A DNA stretch of 64,000 nt, from the NCBI RefSeq assembly GCF_900107505.1, contig NZ_FNQH01000001.1, positions 769,854-833,853 on the forward strand. The letters run 5' to 3'. The stretch comes from Trichococcus collinsii (GTDB taxonomy: Bacteria; Bacillota; Bacilli; Lactobacillales; Aerococcaceae). Each line of letters opens with the position of its first letter. Position 1 is the first letter of the stretch. The position numbers and the translations under genes were made by a program. The notes below the pieces were generated by a model, which was not told where the DNA came from, searched no databases, and saw only the letters and a program-made list of their open reading frames with translations. Shown here piece by piece: positions 52,645 to 60,894 of the stretch.

Positions 52645-53025
52645 TTATAAATCGTCTCTGTAAAACTTGCCCAAATATCTGCGGCCGTCTCGATAAATCT
52701 GAACATCTTTGTCGTATTCATCCACGCCGGAGCCGCTTTGATAAAAGCCAGCCATCTTCATGACAAGCTGAATGCGATTACCAAGCAGATCTTTGTCAGC
52801 TCTTGTCTTCGCCCACACATCAATCTGGATTAAATGTGTTTCCGTCATCCAATCGTTATCGGCGTAGTCATCAGGGACCGGAGGCCTCAATGGATCGATG
52901 ACGACATAAGGCTTCGTCACATCAGCGGTATCGGGATAAACATAATACTTAATCCTTGTCTCAACCTTAGCAGCAATCAACGGATCGGAACTGAGTGCTT
53001 CAGATATTCTTTTCAGTGCATCCAT
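52645..53025 (-). CDS. tail completion / minor tail protein (DUF3168-like position)
   Basis: 126 residues, starting ATG 53025, which overlaps the preceding stop (TGATG). The pattern LIAAKVETRIKYYVYPDTADVTKPYVVIDPL and ETHLIQIDVWAKTRADKDLLGNRIQLVM is that of the tail terminator-type proteins encoded between HK97-gp10 and the major tail gene. It probably caps the tail before joining to the head. Confidence 0.75.
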   Translation of the reverse strand: MDALKRISEALSSDPLIAAKVETRIKYYVYPDTADVTKPYVVIDPLRPPVPDDYADNDWMTETHLIQIDVWAKTRADKDLLGNRIQLVMKMAGFYQSGSGVDEYDKDVQIYRDGRRYLGKFYRDDL

Positions 53026-53417
53026 CACAACTCACTCTCCATCACTTTCTTGATAACTCTTTTATAAGCTTTCTTTCCACCTTCAAGCGATGCCGCAACC
53101 TTCCCTTTTCCTGCCGGGTTCGGATTTTTGATTGTTCCCCACTCATTGATGTGGATAAGGCGGTACCGGTCATCCGGACCAACCCAATGGATTTCCCTTC
53201 TTCTGCCAGCTGCGCTCACCATCGGCTCGGATATCGTTATTTCTTTGATAGACGCCCCTGTGTCTTTAAAAGATTGGAAATTTTGTGCCAACTCTTTTTT
53301 GATGACTTCGCCACCTTCCAACAAAGCGTGGTCCGTAATCTCCTGCATTCTCGCTTGTCCGTAACGAGACTGAAGCGCTTCTTGAAGTGCTGGTAATCCA
53401 GTAATTTTAACAGCCAT
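53025..53417 (-). CDS. HK97-gp10 family protein
   Basis: 130 residues. GLPALQEALQSRYGQARMQEITDHALLEGGEVIKKELAQN and the C-terminal basic AGKGKVAASLEGGKKAYKRVIKKVMES are typical of HK97 gp10, a head-tail joining protein. Its stop overlaps the next start, and its own start overlaps the previous stop by one base. Confidence 0.85.
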   Translation of the reverse strand: MAVKITGLPALQEALQSRYGQARMQEITDHALLEGGEVIKKELAQNFQSFKDTGASIKEITISEPMVSAAGRRREIHWVGPDDRYRLIHINEWGTIKNPNPAGKGKVAASLEGGKKAYKRVIKKVMESEL

Positions 53418-53785
53418 TAGACGTTCACCTCCGCTATAATTTTTACAAAATCACGCGATTGCAAAGCCGGCTGAACCTGTTTTATTCTGTACGCAACACT
53501 TTCGTACTCTGCTGCATAAATTTTCAGGAGGTGTTTGTTGGTTGGAACATAGACTTTATATGGATCCCTAATACTGATTGTAAGATCCGATAGTGTACCG
53601 TTGTACTTGGCCAACTCCAAATCCCGCATCCAAACTTCATCGATTTTAGCAAATGAGACGAAGAGCGTTTTTTTCACCTCTTCGCCAGCTTCCGGCCCTT
53701 CGACTGGTTCATATTCATAGAATTCTACCTTTGTCCTAAAATCCCCACTGGTTATGCGTGGAGGAGTGTATGTCTTGGAAATCAC
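53417..53785 (-). CDS. phage head closure / head-tail adaptor protein
   Basis: 122 residues, GTG start, overlapping the connector gene by four bases. GDFRTKVEFYEYEPVEGPEAGEEVKKTLFVSFAKIDEVWMRDLELAKYNGT and IRDPYKVYVPTNKHLLKI match the SPP1 gp16-type adaptor family that closes the head after packaging. Confidence 0.8.
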   Translation of the reverse strand: MISKTYTPPRITSGDFRTKVEFYEYEPVEGPEAGEEVKKTLFVSFAKIDEVWMRDLELAKYNGTLSDLTISIRDPYKVYVPTNKHLLKIYAAEYESVAYRIKQVQPALQSRDFVKIIAEVNV

Positions 53786-54090
53786 TCTGCAACCACCTCG
53801 TCACCGTTCTCATCTACTTGGATGGCAGATAACGCCTTTTCCATCCCAAGAGCATTGATTTGACTTTGAAAATTCGTGTTAAAAAATTCGAGAGCGTCAT
53901 TATAGACATAACGCGCTCTCTCGAAAACCAATTCCCGAAACACGAGGTGCGAAGAAATGTTGAACTCTCCGCACTTTATAATCAGATCTTGTTCTGACGC
54001 CTCTAAAATGCACTGCAGGTTATCATCTTCATAATTCCCAATGCGCATCCGATCCTTGAATTCCGTTATGATTTGATCTGTAATAGCCAA
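53782..54090 (-). CDS. head-tail connector protein (gp6-like)
   Basis: 102 residues, helical, with DRMRIGNYEDDNLQCILEASEQDLIIKCGEF and FRELVFERARYVYNDALEFF, the pattern of gp6-like connector proteins (Phage_gp6/gp15). Placed directly after the capsid gene as in other HK97-type phages. Confidence 0.85.
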   Translation of the reverse strand: MAITDQIITEFKDRMRIGNYEDDNLQCILEASEQDLIIKCGEFNISSHLVFRELVFERARYVYNDALEFFNTNFQSQINALGMEKALSAIQVDENGDEVVAE

Positions 54091-54106
54091 TTAAATCAGC
54101 TCCTTA

Positions 54107-55303
54107 TCAGACACCTGTTGTTGTCGTAGTTGTCGCCGGGGCTGTCGTTGTCGTAGTTGTCAGCGGAGCAAATTGGATATCCAAGTCATACAGCAATGCG
54201 GCCTTGTTATCTTTCGGTTCTCCGTTAGCAAACTGTTTCAGTGTGTACAATGTAGCGTCTTCAATCGCCAAAGTTTGGTCGAATTTTTTAACTTTAATAC
54301 CGCCGGCCAAACGCGCTTTGTAGCGTCCTTTTACAAAGAATAATGCTTTTCCTACAGCGATTTCTTCAGATGGTACAGCCTTGATGTTGTATGGAAGAGC
54401 CGTCACCCATTGTCCATTAGCGGTTTGGATCGTGTTACGCATCTGCACTGCGATTTCGTCAACCGGATTTACTACCATGACGATTTTGTTGTTTACTTTT
54501 AGCGATTTACCTTTTGCATCGACAGACAATGCTTTGACGACGTTGTACAATTCGCCTGCTACTACTTCACCATATTGCGAAGGCGCAAATGTCAATGTAC
54601 CGCTTGATGTTTTGGCAGTCACCGCCCCTGTTTCGGGATCCACGTTCTTCGTCAAACCGACTGGTTGTTTAGCGACTGTACCGCCACCGTTAACAAATCC
54701 AAATTCCAAGCCGAAAGAATACGATTCAGAAAGCAAAGTACGAACATAGCGTTCAATCCAAATTGGGCCAAGCTCTTCGATATCGGTAGGGATTGCAGCG
54801 AATGCGGTCAGTTTCAATTGGCCCACTGTGGATTCGGAGAATGCAGATGATACTTGCCCGGCGATACCGCCAAACAAATCTCCCCATGCGTATGCCTTAG
54901 TAGGATCTGCATCAATATAGCGCGTCACTGCTCCAAGATTTTCCAGTCCGATTTCAGCCAACAAAGGATGCTCTTGCACAAGGTCTTCAAACACGCGTTC
55001 TTGTGTTGTGACAGGCAGAATGGAATCATCAGAGAACCCACCGCTATTCGCTACTGTGGCAAAGAATTTAGTTTCTTCCGACGTCAAAACGTTTTGTCCG
55101 CGTTGTTGCAAAATGCTACGATCCAACATTTCGTTATTCACTTGGCTGGATACAGCTTTCACGATTTCATTTTGCATTACTTCCAGGTAATTTTGATAAG
55201 CGGATGTCTGCTCCGCCTCAGTGCTTTCAGGGTTGGATAATACTGCGGATAATTTCGCTTTTGCTTCCGCGAATAATTCTGTTTTGTTAAATTTAATAGT
55301 CAT
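54107..55303 (-). CDS. major capsid protein (HK97 fold) with Thr-rich C-terminal tag
   Basis: 398 residues. A helical N-terminal delta domain (1-110) ends near the protease-processing region; the shell domain follows with VTTQERVFEDLVQEHPLLAEIGLENLG, IPTDIEELGPIWIERYVRTLL and VKGRYKARLAGGIKVKKFDQTLAIEDATLYTLKQFANGEPKDNKAALLYDL. After FAPL the protein ends TTTTTTAPATTTTTTGV, an extension beyond the normal HK97-type end and matching in layout the tag on the major tail protein. The mixed Thr codons again argue against simple slippage. Confidence 0.93.
   Translation of the reverse strand: MTIKFNKTELFAEAKAKLSAVLSNPESTEAEQTSAYQNYLEVMQNEIVKAVSSQVNNEMLDRSILQQRGQNVLTSEETKFFATVANSGGFSDDSILPVTTQERVFEDLVQEHPLLAEIGLENLGAVTRYIDADPTKAYAWGDLFGGIAGQVSSAFSESTVGQLKLTAFAAIPTDIEELGPIWIERYVRTLLSESYSFGLEFGFVNGGGTVAKQPVGLTKNVDPETGAVTAKTSSGTLTFAPSQYGEVVAGELYNVVKALSVDAKGKSLKVNNKIVMVVNPVDEIAVQMRNTIQTANGQWVTALPYNIKAVPSEEIAVGKALFFVKGRYKARLAGGIKVKKFDQTLAIEDATLYTLKQFANGEPKDNKAALLYDLDIQFAPLTTTTTTAPATTTTTTGV
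54110..54160 (-). other. Thr-rich C-terminal tag of the major capsid protein
   Basis: Encodes T6-APA-T6-G-V immediately before the stop. Compare 51989-52039. Confidence 0.7.
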
Positions 55304-55321
55304 TTAAATTTTCCTCCGTTT

Positions 55322-55993
55322 TTATAAGTTTAGTAATGCAGCGATACGGTTTACTTTATTCTCTTTCGGTTCTGCAGGTGGTTCCGCTGGATCTGGTGGC
55401 GGTGGTGCATGTTCTGCTGCGTCTGTAATGCTGGTTGCTAAGCCATAAGCTAAAGCCTCTTCTGCAGTCAACCAAGATTCGTCTGCCAGCAATTCACCAA
55501 GTTTTTCGCGAGTGTCGGTAAAGTGAGTGAGATATGTTTCTTGGATAGACGTATTCGCCTTGTCCATTTCATCCGCCAGTTTTCGAAAGTCTTCTGCATT
55601 TCCTGCAGCAATGGTCCAGGGGTTGTGGATCATTAGTTGCGCATCTTTTGGCATGATGATTTCATCACCTGCCATAGCGATCAACGATCCGCCGCTTGCG
55701 GCAATGCCATCGACATACGTGATGACTTTCTCAGGCCGGCGCATTAAATAGTTTTTGATTGCTATTGACTCAAACATGTCTCCGCCGTATGAATTGATGA
55801 AAACTTCAATCGTGTCTGCAGACTTTCCGGCTAAAGCAGAAACGACACCGTCTAAACTAATCCCAGACCAGGAGTAGTATTGACCGATGTCGCCATATAG
55901 CAGCAATTGAATTTTTTCTTCTGATTCAGCTTCGATGGAAATCCTTGTCTGAATCGGGTTTTTCTTTTTTAAGGAATTAAGTTTTTTGCTCAC
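55322..55993 (-). CDS. ClpP-type prohead protease
   Basis: About 223 residues from GTG 55993, preceded by GGAGGAGGGG; the frame is open further upstream inside the portal gene but lacks a start there. The ClpP/SppA fold shows VFINSYGGDMFESIAI, the nucleophile in GIAASGGSLIAMAG and the His in AQLMIHNPWT. It cleaves the capsid delta domain during head maturation. The C-terminus has a Pro-rich HAPPPPDPAEPPAEP linker and a short helix. Overlaps the portal gene by 17 bases. Confidence 0.93.
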   Translation of the reverse strand: MSKKLNSLKKKNPIQTRISIEAESEEKIQLLLYGDIGQYYSWSGISLDGVVSALAGKSADTIEVFINSYGGDMFESIAIKNYLMRRPEKVITYVDGIAASGGSLIAMAGDEIIMPKDAQLMIHNPWTIAAGNAEDFRKLADEMDKANTSIQETYLTHFTDTREKLGELLADESWLTAEEALAYGLATSITDAAEHAPPPPDPAEPPAEPKENKVNRIAALLNL

Positions 55994-57116
55994 TATCTTC
56001 TTTCCCCTCCTCCATATAATTTTTTGTGATGTAGAATTTATCGAACTCTTCTCCTTCTGGAGTGTCAAATCCTGCTTCTCCTCTGATTTCTCTTCGGTTG
56101 AAGGTTCCAGAAGAAACTAGTTTGTCGATAGCAACTGCCAAATCAAAAATACTCTCATACGAAGCAATTTTAACTTCAATTAAGCTTCCGGAAAGATATT
56201 CTTTCATCGTGAAGAATTTACTGTTGCATTCATCACGAATCTTCTTCAGCATCGGCTTCACCGTGAATACTGTATAGCTTTTCGTGATCTCCTTTACGCC
56301 TGCCAGGTCGCCGTGCAAAAGACCTGCTGGGATCCCGATAGCCATCGCAATCTGATTCAAAAATCCATTCGTCACTTTATTGATTTCATCCACACTTTGA
56401 TTACCCGTGCCGCTGGCATGCTCCTTATAACCAAATCCAGGTTGCTCCGGAACAACGGCCACATCTGTGTTTTTTCTAATTGATTTATAAAGTTTGTCGA
56501 TATAAGCCTGTAACTTCGCCATTTTCTCTGCATCTTTGGCAACAGAACTATCAATGCTAACAGTCGACCTGATTTGATTCTTTCGTTTTTGGGCACCCAG
56601 AACGCTTGAAAATAGATCTGCATAATCTTTATAAAGACCATCTATCAACGGTTGCAGGTTTTTATTTGCGTAGCGCATATGCAAGACTTCAGACTGCTTA
56701 AAGACGCGCTTGAACGTATAATCACCAATAGTGACATCCGTAAACGTATCTTCATATACCGCATATTCATTATGCGTAAAATCATCCGCAATCAATAGGT
56801 CTTCGTCGTCTGACTGAATGATCAGCACTTCGTTGTCGTAAATCATATTAATAATGACTTGCTCCCAAAATTCAGTAGCACTTTGATTTTTGTTTGGGCG
56901 GACATTCATTTTGTAATACAGCTCATCTTTAACATAGACACCGTCTGCTTTCACCCGGAACTCTGATTGACTTATCGTCCTGGCCAAAAAATTCGCACAG
57001 GTTTCAACTGCCAAATGTTTCATGTGAATGCGCGTTGATGCGGAAACGAAAAATTCGGTATCAAACATAAACGAAAGTTCTGAATTCCTTTTAAATATTG
57101 CATCCAAAAATCCCAA
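55977..57116 (-). CDS. phage portal protein (HK97 family)
   Basis: 379 residues with the portal landmarks TCANFLARTISQSEFRV, EFWEQVIINMIYDNEVLII, MRYANKNLQPLIDGLYKDY and ITKSYTVFTVKPMLKKIRDECNSKFF. Forms the dodecameric ring at the packaging vertex. TTG 57116 start with AAAGGAGGTGAG about 11 bases upstream. Directly follows the large terminase. Confidence 0.93.
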   Translation of the reverse strand: MGFLDAIFKRNSELSFMFDTEFFVSASTRIHMKHLAVETCANFLARTISQSEFRVKADGVYVKDELYYKMNVRPNKNQSATEFWEQVIINMIYDNEVLIIQSDDEDLLIADDFTHNEYAVYEDTFTDVTIGDYTFKRVFKQSEVLHMRYANKNLQPLIDGLYKDYADLFSSVLGAQKRKNQIRSTVSIDSSVAKDAEKMAKLQAYIDKLYKSIRKNTDVAVVPEQPGFGYKEHASGTGNQSVDEINKVTNGFLNQIAMAIGIPAGLLHGDLAGVKEITKSYTVFTVKPMLKKIRDECNSKFFTMKEYLSGSLIEVKIASYESIFDLAVAIDKLVSSGTFNRREIRGEAGFDTPEGEEFDKFYITKNYMEEGKEDSEQKT

Positions 57117-57141
57117 GTTATTTTCTCACCTCCTTTAAAAT

Positions 57142-58863
57142 TTAAAAATCTATATCATCTAAAACGAATGCAGATTGCTCATCCAGTTCTGTCGCGCGAT
57201 ACATAGCATGAACAAGAGCTTGAAATCCATCTGTCTTTCGCTTCACCGCTTCTTTTTTCAGGAATATCTTCCCGACACTCGTTTCTTTTACAAAAACGTT
57301 ATTCGTATACCAGCGCATCATGTCATCGTCCGCGAAAATTATTTTGTTATTCGCAAACGCGTCTTCGATTCTGGACGCTATCAAAGGATGTATAGCTTGC
57401 GGCCTCCGGATCGATTCGACTTCGAAACCTTCAGCTTCTAGTAAAGGTCTCAATATATCGAGTTTGTAGTTGTCGGCGATAATTTTGTTTCCACCGTACA
57501 TCTCCCGGGCCATCACAAACCAATCCACAATGTGTTGCGGATTCAGTGAAGGTTCGTCAATGACCGTTAAAACGCCGTCCCCTTCCCATTTCTTGATAGG
57601 GGCTTTCTTTTCCCCGCCCGACTGATTTGCGCTATTGGAATAGCCATAATGCACATCGACGAAATTTTTGATAACAAAGCTATGTTGCAAGAATGCATAA
57701 TCTAAATCTTGTTTAAATAAAGCGCCACAACTGGCAAAGTCACGCACACTCCCATAGTCAAGCGAATATAGGGGCGTCAATCCATCTAACTCAAAATACG
57801 GTCGACGTGTAGCATCCAGCTCCCCCTTCGAAGCAACGGAGTGTTCCGTGTCTCCCTCGATAACATTCATCCGCTTTGTAACAAATGCAGGGCGCTTAGA
57901 AGGGGAATAATTTAATTCGGTATACTCTTTTTTCATAGTCCGAATCAAACGCTTTGCACGTTTCGTCAAAGGTTCCTGCAGGGAAGGATTCGCCTTCGGC
58001 CACAATGTCGGATCATCCATCTCTTCAATATCATCAAGCTCGTTGATGAACGGGAAAATGCCATTGAAATCCTCTTCACCATTTAAAATAGCCTCGCACC
58101 TGGCGTACTTTTCATCAAAGTAACCGCCACGCACGAAACCTTTTGTCCCAATATAAAACTGTCTTCCCCATTGTGTCTTACCAATACCGCCTCCGAGAAC
58201 GTCTGGGATGGAGCTGTCCTCCATTTCATGAAATTCATCGTAGATGATACAGCCCTCGCGTCCGCCATCAAGCGTTGAAGAGTTAGCTGCAACAAAGATA
58301 ATTTCCGATTGTGTTTCCAGCGATGTGATCCGCGATTTGTAACCTTCGAACTCTCCATATTCCTCATTAGGATGGGCTTCTTTGTACTCTGTCGGCGGAT
58401 TAGCATTCAAAGCTTCATTGCCGCGTTTTGTTATTATTAAGCGAACATCGCTAAAAGAACGCTTTGCCTGCTTTTCAGAGTTGGCCACAAGCGTTATGTC
58501 GTAATTATCAACACCATGCAAACTACTTATAAAGTAATGAGACAACGTCGAAACAAAACCATTCTTTCCGGCCCCTCGTCCAACAACGATAACGAACTCA
58601 TCAAAAACAACCTCGTCATCTTCCACCCGAAACAGGAAAATAAAAGGAACAATAAACTTTTCCCAATCGTCCAGCTCGAAATACCAGGTCTCTGAAAAAT
58701 CGATATAGTCCTCTATCTTCTGATCATCGAAATAATAAATATCATCATATGGCAGAATATCTCTTTCAAGAAACTCTAAAAGCTGTAGGTTTTTGTTGCA
58801 TAATACATATCTTCCCGATTTCCATTTTTCGTAATAGGCATCAACATACTTCGAGTACAACAT
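57142..58863 (-). CDS. terminase large subunit
   Basis: 573 residues. ATPase domain with Walker A VVGRGAGKNGF (about 91-101) and Walker B EGCIIYDEFHEME (about 205-217), the C motif near 237, and a nuclease domain with acidic residues in YSLDYGSVRDFA and ADNYKLD. Similarity is to the HK97-type terminases that usually cut at cos with an HNH partner, and such a gene lies nearby. The start is one base after the small subunit stop (TGATATG). Confidence 0.95.
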   Translation of the reverse strand: MLYSKYVDAYYEKWKSGRYVLCNKNLQLLEFLERDILPYDDIYYFDDQKIEDYIDFSETWYFELDDWEKFIVPFIFLFRVEDDEVVFDEFVIVVGRGAGKNGFVSTLSHYFISSLHGVDNYDITLVANSEKQAKRSFSDVRLIITKRGNEALNANPPTEYKEAHPNEEYGEFEGYKSRITSLETQSEIIFVAANSSTLDGGREGCIIYDEFHEMEDSSIPDVLGGGIGKTQWGRQFYIGTKGFVRGGYFDEKYARCEAILNGEEDFNGIFPFINELDDIEEMDDPTLWPKANPSLQEPLTKRAKRLIRTMKKEYTELNYSPSKRPAFVTKRMNVIEGDTEHSVASKGELDATRRPYFELDGLTPLYSLDYGSVRDFASCGALFKQDLDYAFLQHSFVIKNFVDVHYGYSNSANQSGGEKKAPIKKWEGDGVLTVIDEPSLNPQHIVDWFVMAREMYGGNKIIADNYKLDILRPLLEAEGFEVESIRRPQAIHPLIASRIEDAFANNKIIFADDDMMRWYTNNVFVKETSVGKIFLKKEAVKRKTDGFQALVHAMYRATELDEQSAFVLDDIDF

Positions 58864-58864
58864 A

Positions 58865-59407
58865 TCATCGACCTAATAGTTTGCTGCGCTGATTTTTTTT
58901 AGGCGCGCCATCTTTTGGCAGCAGTTCTGTCAATTGCCGAATAACGTTCTGATAGGTCTTATCGCGATTGTCGTAGTTTTCAACTATCGGCCTTTTCCGG
59001 TCATACGGCGTTTGCGTTTCCGATTGGCTAAATTTTTCGTATTCGCCATTTTCCAAAATATCTTTCCAATTATCGTCGAGCAGGACACGTAGTCTGGCAG
59101 CCTGTTTGATCAAGCCTTCTACAAGTTGGAATTGATGGTCCGGAATACCCTTGAAAATATTGCAAAGACGGACTTCTTCGATTTCGACACGGTTTTCCAT
59201 TTCTTCGATACGATCGTTCAGCAGATGGAATAGTGAGACGCCTAAGGTTTTCGCTATGGCTGTCAACTTTTCCAATGACGGAGAATTTTTTCCCGTCTCG
59301 ATCCGCGAATAATAATTTTCTGAAATGCCAGACTTCTGTGCTGCTTCGCTCTGAGTCATTCCCTGGTTTAACCTCAGGGCGCGCATTCTATTTCCGATTG
59401 TATCCAT
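58865..59407 (-). CDS. terminase small subunit with N-terminal Xre-type helix-turn-helix
   Basis: 180 residues from ATG 59407 (AAAGGAG eight bases upstream); the open frame extends 18 residues further without a ribosome-binding site. Residues 1-65 form a Cro/CI helix-turn-helix (NRMRALRLNQGMTQSEAAQKSGISENYYSRIETGKNSPSLEKL). The C-terminal part (AARLRVLLDDNWKDILENGEYEKFSQSETQTPYDRKRPIVENYDNRDKTYQNVIRQLTELLPK) is the usual terminase small-subunit tail. The fusion is unusual, but both parts suit DNA binding at the packaging site. Confidence 0.8.
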   Translation of the reverse strand: MDTIGNRMRALRLNQGMTQSEAAQKSGISENYYSRIETGKNSPSLEKLTAIAKTLGVSLFHLLNDRIEEMENRVEIEEVRLCNIFKGIPDHQFQLVEGLIKQAARLRVLLDDNWKDILENGEYEKFSQSETQTPYDRKRPIVENYDNRDKTYQNVIRQLTELLPKDGAPKKNQRSKLLGR

Positions 59408-59461
59408 CACATCAACTCCTTTCATTTTGTAGTTGAAGACGAGGGGGGGAGGGGGTCCCAT

Positions 59462-59572
59462 AACGATGGCGCAGTCGCGAAGTTGACCCTATGCACCGTT
59501 TTTCCATATTTGCTAAAACCCTGATTTTTTCCGACCGGGGGGTGTTACTGATCAGAAATATTCCCGTGAATT
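59462..59572. other. candidate cos / packaging-site region
   Basis: A short non-coding stretch between the HNH gene and the small terminase, with G-rich blocks on either side (CCGACCGGGGGGTG at 59533-59546 and a G run just right of 59440). cos sites of HNH-associated phages lie here, but the exact cut cannot be read from one sequence. Confidence 0.35.
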
Positions 59573-59890
59573 TCACCAACATTCATCGTGAGCCCATTTA
59601 TTTGGCTTTTTTTGGAAGAAACGCCCTTCCTTCTTGTTGTGGCACCTGATGCATAGTGTTTCCAGATTCGAATGGACCAACGCAAGCTCCGGATATTCTT
59701 CCAGACTTTTGATATGGTCAACGTCAAGCGTCTTCTGTTTGTCTGGCTTCATCTCCGAAACAAATACTCTGCCTTGTCTTTTACACTCTTGGCACTCATA
59801 GTTGTCACGCTTAAGAATGTAAGCCCTCGTCTCTCGCCAGGCTTTGGATGCATAGAATACTTTGCGCTTGGCTAAAGTCCTGTAGTCCAT
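59573..59890 (-). CDS. HNH endonuclease (packaging-associated)
   Basis: 105 residues. CQECKRQGRVFVSEM, LDVDHIKSLEEYPELALVHSNLETLCIRCHNKK show the beta-beta-alpha-metal HNH motif (D-H...N...H) with two CxxC zinc knuckles. HNH proteins next to the terminase are needed for cos cleavage in HK97-like phages. It starts at ATG 59890; GGAG lies further than usual (14 bases) and translation may depend on the short upstream reading frame starting near 59980. Confidence 0.9.
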   Translation of the reverse strand: MDYRTLAKRKVFYASKAWRETRAYILKRDNYECQECKRQGRVFVSEMKPDKQKTLDVDHIKSLEEYPELALVHSNLETLCIRCHNKKEGRFFQKKPNKWAHDECW

Positions 59891-59951
59891 ACGTGATTGC
59901 CATCAACTCCTTTGCTGTTACTATCTTTCCGATAGCTTGGAAGATGTTGGA

Positions 59952-60152
59952 TCACCATTCCTTTCTTCTGCAAGCAGAGCTCTCATGATATCGCCCCTTG
60001 TCTATGACTATGTATTCATGCGATCGATACCAGCTGCATATCTCGCACGTTTCATCATCACAATTTGTTCCCGTGCGCGTGATCTAATACCCTGCGTTCG
60101 AGTAGTTATCAGCACACCTGTTACACAAATACCGGTTGTCATCCACTTTCAC
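59952..60152 (-). pseudogene. small zinc-ribbon protein gene with in-frame TAG at codon 23
   Basis: From GTG 60152 the frame reads VKVDDNRYLCNRCADNYSNAGY, then TAG (60086-60084), then ITRTGTNCDDETCEICSW and on to TGA at 59954. Both CxxC pairs (C-N-R-C and C-E-I-C) sit on either side of the stop at zinc-ribbon spacing, so the sequence looks like one 66-residue protein with a nonsense codon. The remaining bases up to 60180 are short and non-coding. Confidence 0.5.
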
Positions 60153-60180
60153 GCCAACACCAACCTTTCGACAATAGAAA

Positions 60181-60206
60181 AAGAGCATCCGCGTGCGGCT
60201 GCTCTT
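60181..60206 (-). terminator. terminator after the late regulator gene
   Basis: AAGAGCA-CCGC and GCGG-TGCTCTT around GT, with TTTTTC on the minus-strand exit; 68 bases past the regulator stop. Confidence 0.6.
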
Positions 60207-60273
60207 CAGTGATCTTCACAATATATAATAATATAACTTATTCAATATGCATAAACCTACATGATAAGTTATA

Positions 60274-60669
60274 TCAGTTTATACTTTCTATCAATTTGAT
60301 TGTGTTGACAACACTGGCATGCTTGTTGACGATATGTTGATAGCTGTACCCTAATTCGTTGGCAATTTCTTTTAATGTTTTACCATCAATGTACTTCATT
60401 TTCAGGATGATGTTATCCAATCCTCTGAAATGGCCAACCATTATAATTAGTGCTTCTTCTGCCAGTTCTTTTTCTCCAAGGAAGCACTTAAGTCTTTCGA
60501 TTTCTGATTCAAGATGTGATGCCCTGGAATCTCTTGTGATTCTTACGTTTGACAGGTCCCCTCCGATTAGCCACCTGTCTAGCTCAGTCTCGGACTTTTC
60601 AATCTTCCACCTGAGCGTTTCCATCTCCTCTTTTAAATCCTGGTATTCTTTGAGCCACTGATATTTAAT
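60274..60669 (-). CDS. sigma-like phage late transcription regulator (probable ATT start)
   Basis: The ATG at 60624 gives 116 residues with a helical N-terminus and a region-4-like helix-turn-helix (LDNIILKMKYIDGKTLKEIANELGYSYQHIVNKHASVV). The frame upstream of that ATG reads IKYQWLKEYQDLKEEM, which matches the conserved W-L-K-E-Y..L-K-E-E start of this family; the only possible start there is ATT 60669, after GGGCGGCG. I therefore place the start at 60669 with caution. Such proteins switch on late genes. Confidence 0.7.
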   Translation of the reverse strand: MKYQWLKEYQDLKEEMETLRWKIEKSETELDRWLIGGDLSNVRITRDSRASHLESEIERLKCFLGEKELAEEALIIMVGHFRGLDNIILKMKYIDGKTLKEIANELGYSYQHIVNKHASVVNTIKLIESIN

Positions 60670-60690
60670 AGTGCATCGCCGCCCTTTCGC

Positions 60691-60888
60691 CTACATTTTG
60701 ACCTGCTTCTCGAATTCCGCTCTAGACATTTGACCGATATAAACAAGGCTCATAGCGTCTATTTCCCACGGCTCTGCATCTCTATCCATCCCAAACCATC
60801 GGAAGTTGATGGAATAGATAGGTTTAGCCGGATGCTTCCCACTCAACGTTTCAAACCAGTACAGCACTTCATCCATACGCAGCACCAT
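60691..60888 (-). CDS. 65-residue early phage protein, unknown
   Basis: MVLRMDEVLYWFETLSGKHP, then INFRWFGMDRDAEPWEIDAMSLVYIG. Acidic and aromatic, no family recognised. It starts just after the MazG-like stop and ends 21 bases before the probable regulator start, so it lies inside the same early operon. The inner ATG at 60876 is an alternative start. Confidence 0.6.
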   Translation of the reverse strand: MVLRMDEVLYWFETLSGKHPAKPIYSINFRWFGMDRDAEPWEIDAMSLVYIGQMSRAEFEKQVKM

Positions 60889-60894
60889 CTTTTC

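Noticed and set aside
51989-54160. Thr tags as simple trinucleotide slippage products
   Set aside because: All Thr codons are mixed and the two tags share layout but not DNA sequence, so slippage alone does not account for them.
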